DNA from: Rhytidiadelphus loreus
Taxonomy: Eukaryota; Streptophyta; Bryopsida; Hypnales; Hylocomiaceae
Reading direction: 5' to 3'
DNA: 64,000 nucleotides
Assembly (NCBI GenBank): GCA_947034895.1
Contig: OX344763.1
Span: 40,361,025-40,425,024 of the forward strand
The notes beneath the pieces were generated by a model. It was not told the origin of the DNA and did not search any database. It saw only the letters and a list, made by a program, of their open reading frames with translations. Of the stretch, positions 59,220 to 64,000 are shown piece by piece; positions within the stretch are counted from its first letter, which is position 1; every line of letters begins with the position of its first letter. Made by a program: the position numbers and the translations under genes.

Positions 59220-62200
59220 CTAACTTGAGACATCGTCAGTGGCTCCTGTGATCTTACGCTTCAACTCCTTGATTTCTGCTGCTAGTTCTTTCCTACTATC
59301 CTGAGTGCCCAGGCAAAGTCCAAGTTAGTCCCTACAATCTCTGATGAAAACACAAACACCGACACCCCCAAAGAAAGAACTCACCATCAGATCCCACCAT
59401 CTGCTAAGTTCTGAGAAAAAGAATTTCGAGCTGTAAAGTAGGAAACGTCTTTCTAGCAGCTGAGGGGGCAAAAAATGCACCACAGCTTCATGTCTTGTCA
59501 TGGCTAAAAGCCAAAAGAGCATACCTGGAAAAGTAGGTATCGGTAGACGAACCAAGCAGAGTAGCCAAGGCCAATCAGCTCCATCAAATTAGGAAGCTGC
59601 ACAGCACAGGAGTACAAGTGGGTCACTACCACCGCAATTGCAGATACGACAAACAAATTGGACCAAAGTAAACTTTTCAAGAAATCCACCTGAGGAATGT
59701 AAGTCGTACATAAACTGGAAATTCAGCGAGTTACACCACGGTATATCGGCTAAAAAAGAGTGCCATACACGCATGAGTGCAGATGAAACTTTTCAGAAGG
59801 CATGAAATCATATACTACACAATAGTTGTGCACCGTCCACAAAAGACGAAAGAATATACCAAGGGCAAATTATTGATGGTATTAACAACCGTCGATGAAA
59901 ACCACAAGGCTATCAGAGCCCCAGAACCAAATATCGCTACGCTTGACTTATTCCCAATTCCATCCCACTGCACGAACAAGAGAGCAATAAATTTCAGAAA
60001 ATTGAAGTACTTATTGCAGTCCCTAGTTTACAACCAAAAGCAAAATCTGTCACAACCCGCCCACACCATGATTCTAACGTCCTTGCGTCAAAAAAGTCTT
60101 TACACTTAGAAAAGAAGCAGATCCCTTGGCAAAGATGCCCAGAACAACAGCTATCAGAATACAGCTCATCAAAAGCCATCAGGCTCCCAACTACCAGTAA
60201 CATGCTAGGCAACGATCCTTACTAAACCTCACACTCTGTCCAAAACTAACCTTAGCTTTCAAGTCGTTTAACACTTCCTCAGCTTGCTTCACGAGCTCTT
60301 CACCGGCTTCCTCCGATGCAGCTGCTCTGACGGGCAACAACCGCACTCTCGCCAATCCTGCAAAGTTATAACACTGTTATCAGATCCAACAAGCAGTTTA
60401 TGTTACTTTACCACTATCTCAGCAACAAAGCAGAAGTACAAAATTTTCACATATGTCAAGACCTCCATTGAACATCCTGCTCCTACTTCATGCCTGTGTG
60501 TACCTCATCCTTAACCCCGTCAACCAAATCCAAACTATCACATGCCACCATAAAACTGGCAGGACACTACCAAATGAGAAGTTTCAAGCAGTCAAGCTTC
60601 AACACGCTTCAAGCTTCATCACATATAACTGCATAGTTGCAGCCTATTATCCATGAAGAGGCCAGCCTGGGAAGAGGACCTAAGCATGGCATAACAAAAG
60701 CCCCTCCCTACTGAAAATCAATAGTTTTATGCTAGGGTCTGGACCCAATTCCAAGTTGGCCCAATATAGAAACATGGGGTTGACTCAAATCGAGCCCAAG
60801 TTGTAGAATTGGGTCAAGGATAATGGCGAACCAACTATAAGCACTTGGTTCCAATCTTTTGGTGCCAAAACATCGCCACGTAAACAGTCATGTGATATAA
60901 GAGGAAATTGGTCCGGCTTTGAATAAAAAGTTTCTTGATGACCCAATTTAACGATCTAAGCACTCGTATTGGCGGATTTCGGTGGTTTTGAAATCGAGCC
61001 CTCATATAAAGTGGCCCTTGACCACTAGTAGTTTTAGTGAAGTTCAATTAACAACAGTTTTAGCAAAGTTTCAGTTAATTGAGAAGTACGTAAATCTGAA
61101 GAGGACATTAAATTAACATTGTAGTTAAATCATTTTCATTCACAAAAATATTTGAAAAAGTTAAGGACTGAAACAAATGTTATTGGTTCATTGCTGAAAT
61201 TGTGTGAATATAATGTATATTAAAAAATTACAGTAATGCCGATTTAAATGTTACTTTGGCATAATGATGCTTTAGAATGAACTAAAAAACAGAACGTTCT
61301 TCATGCAATCCTCCAATATTTTCGTTCTCAATAGAATAACCACTCCGGTTCTAACTTCCATAGCTGCGATCGCCGTCATCAGGAGGGCTGAGTAACCGTT
61401 TTTAAATGCAATGTTTCATTCTTGGACTATGAAAGAGACCATAAAACCAGGCTTAAACCCTTGGAGAGATTTCTTGGACATGCCAGATCAGCTATCCTAT
61501 GCATGAGCGACATAATCACATTTCTCGATCTTCTCATTCAAGGACGGTAGGTTAAGGTCTTCACAGAGAAGCGCCTTTCACATGATCGCTTCAGGTTGAA
61601 TGGAACCATTCAAAAAAGGAAATTGGAGTCCACAGTCTACTGAAAGGACTCGTGCAACCTGCCTTTCTGATTCCATCCACATCAATCACCCTAAATTCCA
61701 ACGACAGCCTTGGCCAAAAGTATTGACAATCCTCGATTCTCGACGAAATTTGCCAGCACAGATTAGACCGTCCCATTAGACATTCTTTTTCTAAATGACG
61801 ATTCGAAGGTGATCAAAACAGCGGTTCACTTAAGGGAAAAGGAACCAAAAGAAAACAAAGTAAATTGAGACCTCGATCAGCAGCGGACGGCTCAATCCAA
61901 CTATCAAGCAAAGATTATCATTCGAAATGATGGTTCGAAGGAGATCCAAACCAATGTTCAGAACATGCATAACCCTTCCACTTAAAAAAAATTGAAATGA
62001 AAAACCTCGATCAGCAGACGGCTCAATCCAACGATTAAGAAAAGGCTGCTATTCCAATAGTCATTGTTGTCTAAATTGTGAAATGGCGACTCGAAGGTGA
62101 TCAGTATCAAAGCTTAACCCTCCACTTCACAAGACAAAAGACCCTCGACGAGCAGACGGCTCAATCAAACAATCAAGAAAAGATTACCATTCCGTTAAGT

Positions 62201-62837
62201 CGTTCTTTTTCTAAATGTGAAGTGACGATTCATACGTGATCGAAATCAATCTTCGAGAACACGCATAACACCTCTACTTAAAGAAACTAAGAAATTAAAG
62301 ACCTCGATCAGCAGACTGCTCAATAAAAAAATCAGGAAAAGATTACCATTCCATTAGTCATCTTTTTCTAAATGAGAAATGATGATTCGAAGTTGATCAA
62401 GACCATGCTTAACCCTCCACTTACGGAAAAAACGAATCAAGAGACCCCGATCAGCAGACGGCTCAATAAAAAAATTAGGAAAGAAATTACCATACCATTA
62501 GTCATCTTTTTTCTAAATGAGAAATGATGATTCGAAGTTGATCCACTCAAGAACATGCTTAACCACCCTCCACTTAAGGGAAAAACGAATCAAGACCCTG
62601 ATCAGCAGACAGCTCAATCCAGCAATGAAATAAATATATCCTCAAGGCAAACTTACGATCTCTGTTGGCCTCGCTGACACCGATCCTCAGCGATCCACGA
62701 AGCGGCGGCGACCTCCTGGCCAATAGAGGCGCGAAAGAAATGCCAGAAGGCGGGCAGTGAGAAACCGCAGCCGACGGTGAAGTTAACAATTGCGCAGTGA
62801 CAGACGAGGCAGCCAGTTGAGCTGCGGCGATCGCCAT
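59220..62837 (-). CDS. CURT1: CURT1-family thylakoid curvature protein, chloroplast precursor
   Basis: Five exons join in phase: 62837-62657, 60357-60251, 59967-59860, 59596-59525 and 59300-59220 (stop TAG). They give 182 residues. Residues 1 to about 70 look like a transit peptide (MAIAAAQLAASSVTAQLL, Ser/Pro/Arg-rich). An acidic helix follows (EEAGEELVKQAEEVLNDL), then two membrane spans: SVAIFGSGALIALWFSSTVV (about 105-125) and LMELIGLGYSAWFVYRYLLF (about 136-155). The C-terminal helix reads SRKELAAEIKELKRKI. This is the standard CURT1 (CAAD domain) plan. CURT1 proteins sit at grana margins, bend the thylakoid membrane and set grana stack size. Intron 1 is about 2.3 kb and holds a tandem array; exon 2 has a dead copy at 44.1 kb. 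The upstream in-frame Met at 62933 would spoil the transit peptide, so the start at 62837 is preferred. Confidence 0.93.
61740..62630. repeat. Tandem array in CURT1 intron 1 (six units of about 134-159 bp)
   Basis: The core GACCTCGATCAGCAGACGGC with TCAAT recurs at about 61875, 62009, 62147, 62306, 62449 and 62600. Between cores come ATCAAGAAAAGATTACCATTC, TTTTTCTAAATG, GATTCGAAG.TGATC and CTTAACCCTCCACTTA. A partial unit precedes the first core. The last three units are the most alike. The array ends just inside the 5' splice site (62656). Confidence 0.8.
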
Positions 62838-64000
62838 GCTCGATTCTCCTTCTTGAGAAAAATTGGCTCGCAATACCAAGGTCGATGCTTTCAAGAGTCG
62901 TTGGCTATGGCGCTGAAGGCGCGGCAATCCCAAGGAACTCGACGAGACGAAGGCAGTGAATAAAATCCCGAACCAGGCGCTGTGTGAACGGTGCCTAAGG
63001 ACACCGCAACCTCATGCTGTGTGAACGCCCGCTGTGTAGACACTAAGTTATAGTGAGTTTACACAATAAAGTTACTAATCGTGTGTTTTAGCCTGTGGCT
63101 TCATCACACATTCATCCATAAAACAATAATTCGTAATCCAGATGGATGATATTTTCAAGCCAGGGTTTGCTTATAAGTTCGTAGCCTCCCCATCTTCCCC
63201 CATCTATCTCTTTGCTGCTCAAAGTCGGCGATGGTCGCCGAGACGCAACCTTCTACCACTGCTGGTCGTTTGTTTGCTGCCTGTTGTCTCCTCTATCAGA
63301 GACCTGTTTTGATTCTTTGCTGCGCTGTTTCCTGTTCTGTTGAATGTGCTTGTTGTCTCTGCAGTAGTGTCTTGTTATTCTTTACAGAGTTCTGGTTATC
63401 GTAGGATGTTGGTTGTCATCGTTCTGTGTGTCTTCGGTTACGAGGCTGTACAATGAGGATATCTCTTTTTTTTGGTTGAGAGCATGCTCGCTGATGTAAC
63501 CAAACCTCCTACTCATTCTGAGTGCAACCTACAAAGTTAGGTTTTAGGGTTTTGCGGTTTCTCGAAGTTAGGTCTGGGTTTTTTTATCTGTCAGGCAGGT
63601 GATGAAACAATTTCGAATGGGTAATTTGCGCCTGACTTCCATGATGCAAAACACCTTGGAGAACTGATGCCTCGTGGCTTTCTTTGGGTCATGTCTATTA
63701 TGTATGGGCCAGTGAAGATTTTTTTGGAATTACCGGCTGATGATTTTACTCAAATCAAAGTGCTGAGAACTGGCTGACTGAGGCCTTCACGTAGATCTGT
63801 GTAACTGGTTCGCCAACCTGCCACGACATGGATAGCATTCGCTATGATCTAAAAGTCGACCAGGGTTAGGCGTACAGAGATTTTTACTTCTCGATAGGAA
63901 GCCAAGCGGATGCTGAAAAGCTGTTCTGCATTGGTGCCATTTAGGGTAATTATACTTGTCTGTCTTTTAGTCCCAATATTGGTGTACCTGATGATGATAA
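62838..64000. other. CURT1 upstream region; possible start of a plus-strand gene
   Basis: No coding exon is recognised to the window end. A telobox-like TTTTAGGGTTTT at 63541-63552 and C/T-rich sequence at 63230-63420 resemble plant 5' leaders, so a plus-strand gene could begin here and continue beyond the edge. This is a guess. Confidence 0.35.

Overview
This is nuclear DNA of a land plant. Intron-bearing genes for photosystem I subunit H (PsaH) and a thylakoid curvature protein (CURT1), a VQ-motif regulator and a plant-type kinase all say so. The intergenic DNA is AT-rich and full of small DNA transposons. I cannot name the species. The diverged PsaH sequence and the long tracts of old repeats would fit a seed-free plant (bryophyte, lycophyte or fern), but this is only an impression.

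Layout. 0.2-2.0 kb (minus): the first four exons of a kinase-family gene with an N-terminal USP-like domain; it runs off the left edge. 2-16 kb: no intact gene. This part holds a Mutator-like MITE, TTAA-flanked MITEs, a hAT MITE, a larger inverted-repeat element, a LINE fragment, and a 0.95-kb CACTA element. 16.8-20.3 kb (minus): a PIN4/Par14-type parvulin with an unusual long N-terminal extension; the 5' splice site after exon 1 is followed by seven tandem copies of a 60-bp unit that repeats it. 21.8-23.2 kb (minus): PSAH, with a Stowaway MITE in intron 1 and an I-box next to a palindrome upstream. 23.6-42 kb: gene-poor. It contains a Tourist-type MITE, two hairpin CACTA MITEs, a 2-kb inverted duplication (27.1-29.1 kb), a 3.1-kb non-autonomous CACTA element, and a recurring palindromic repeat. 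44.1 kb: a dead copy of CURT1 exon 2. 44.6-47.7 kb (plus): one continuous gene model joining an XRCC4-like head and coiled coil, an AT-hook and a DUF3444 domain. 49.6-50.3 kb: a decayed Tc1/mariner transposase. 55.8-57 kb (minus): a VQ-motif gene with a GCACA-rich repeat just beyond its stop. 59.2-62.8 kb (minus): CURT1 with five exons and a tandem array in intron 1.

The genes do not form an operon. PSAH and CURT1 both serve the thylakoid, and the others are unrelated. All exon joins given here were read by eye from splice sites, phase and protein family, without transcripts. The strongest candidate for something undescribed is the XRCC4-DUF3444 fusion. Next come the amplified splice-donor repeat and the 27-29 kb inverted duplication.
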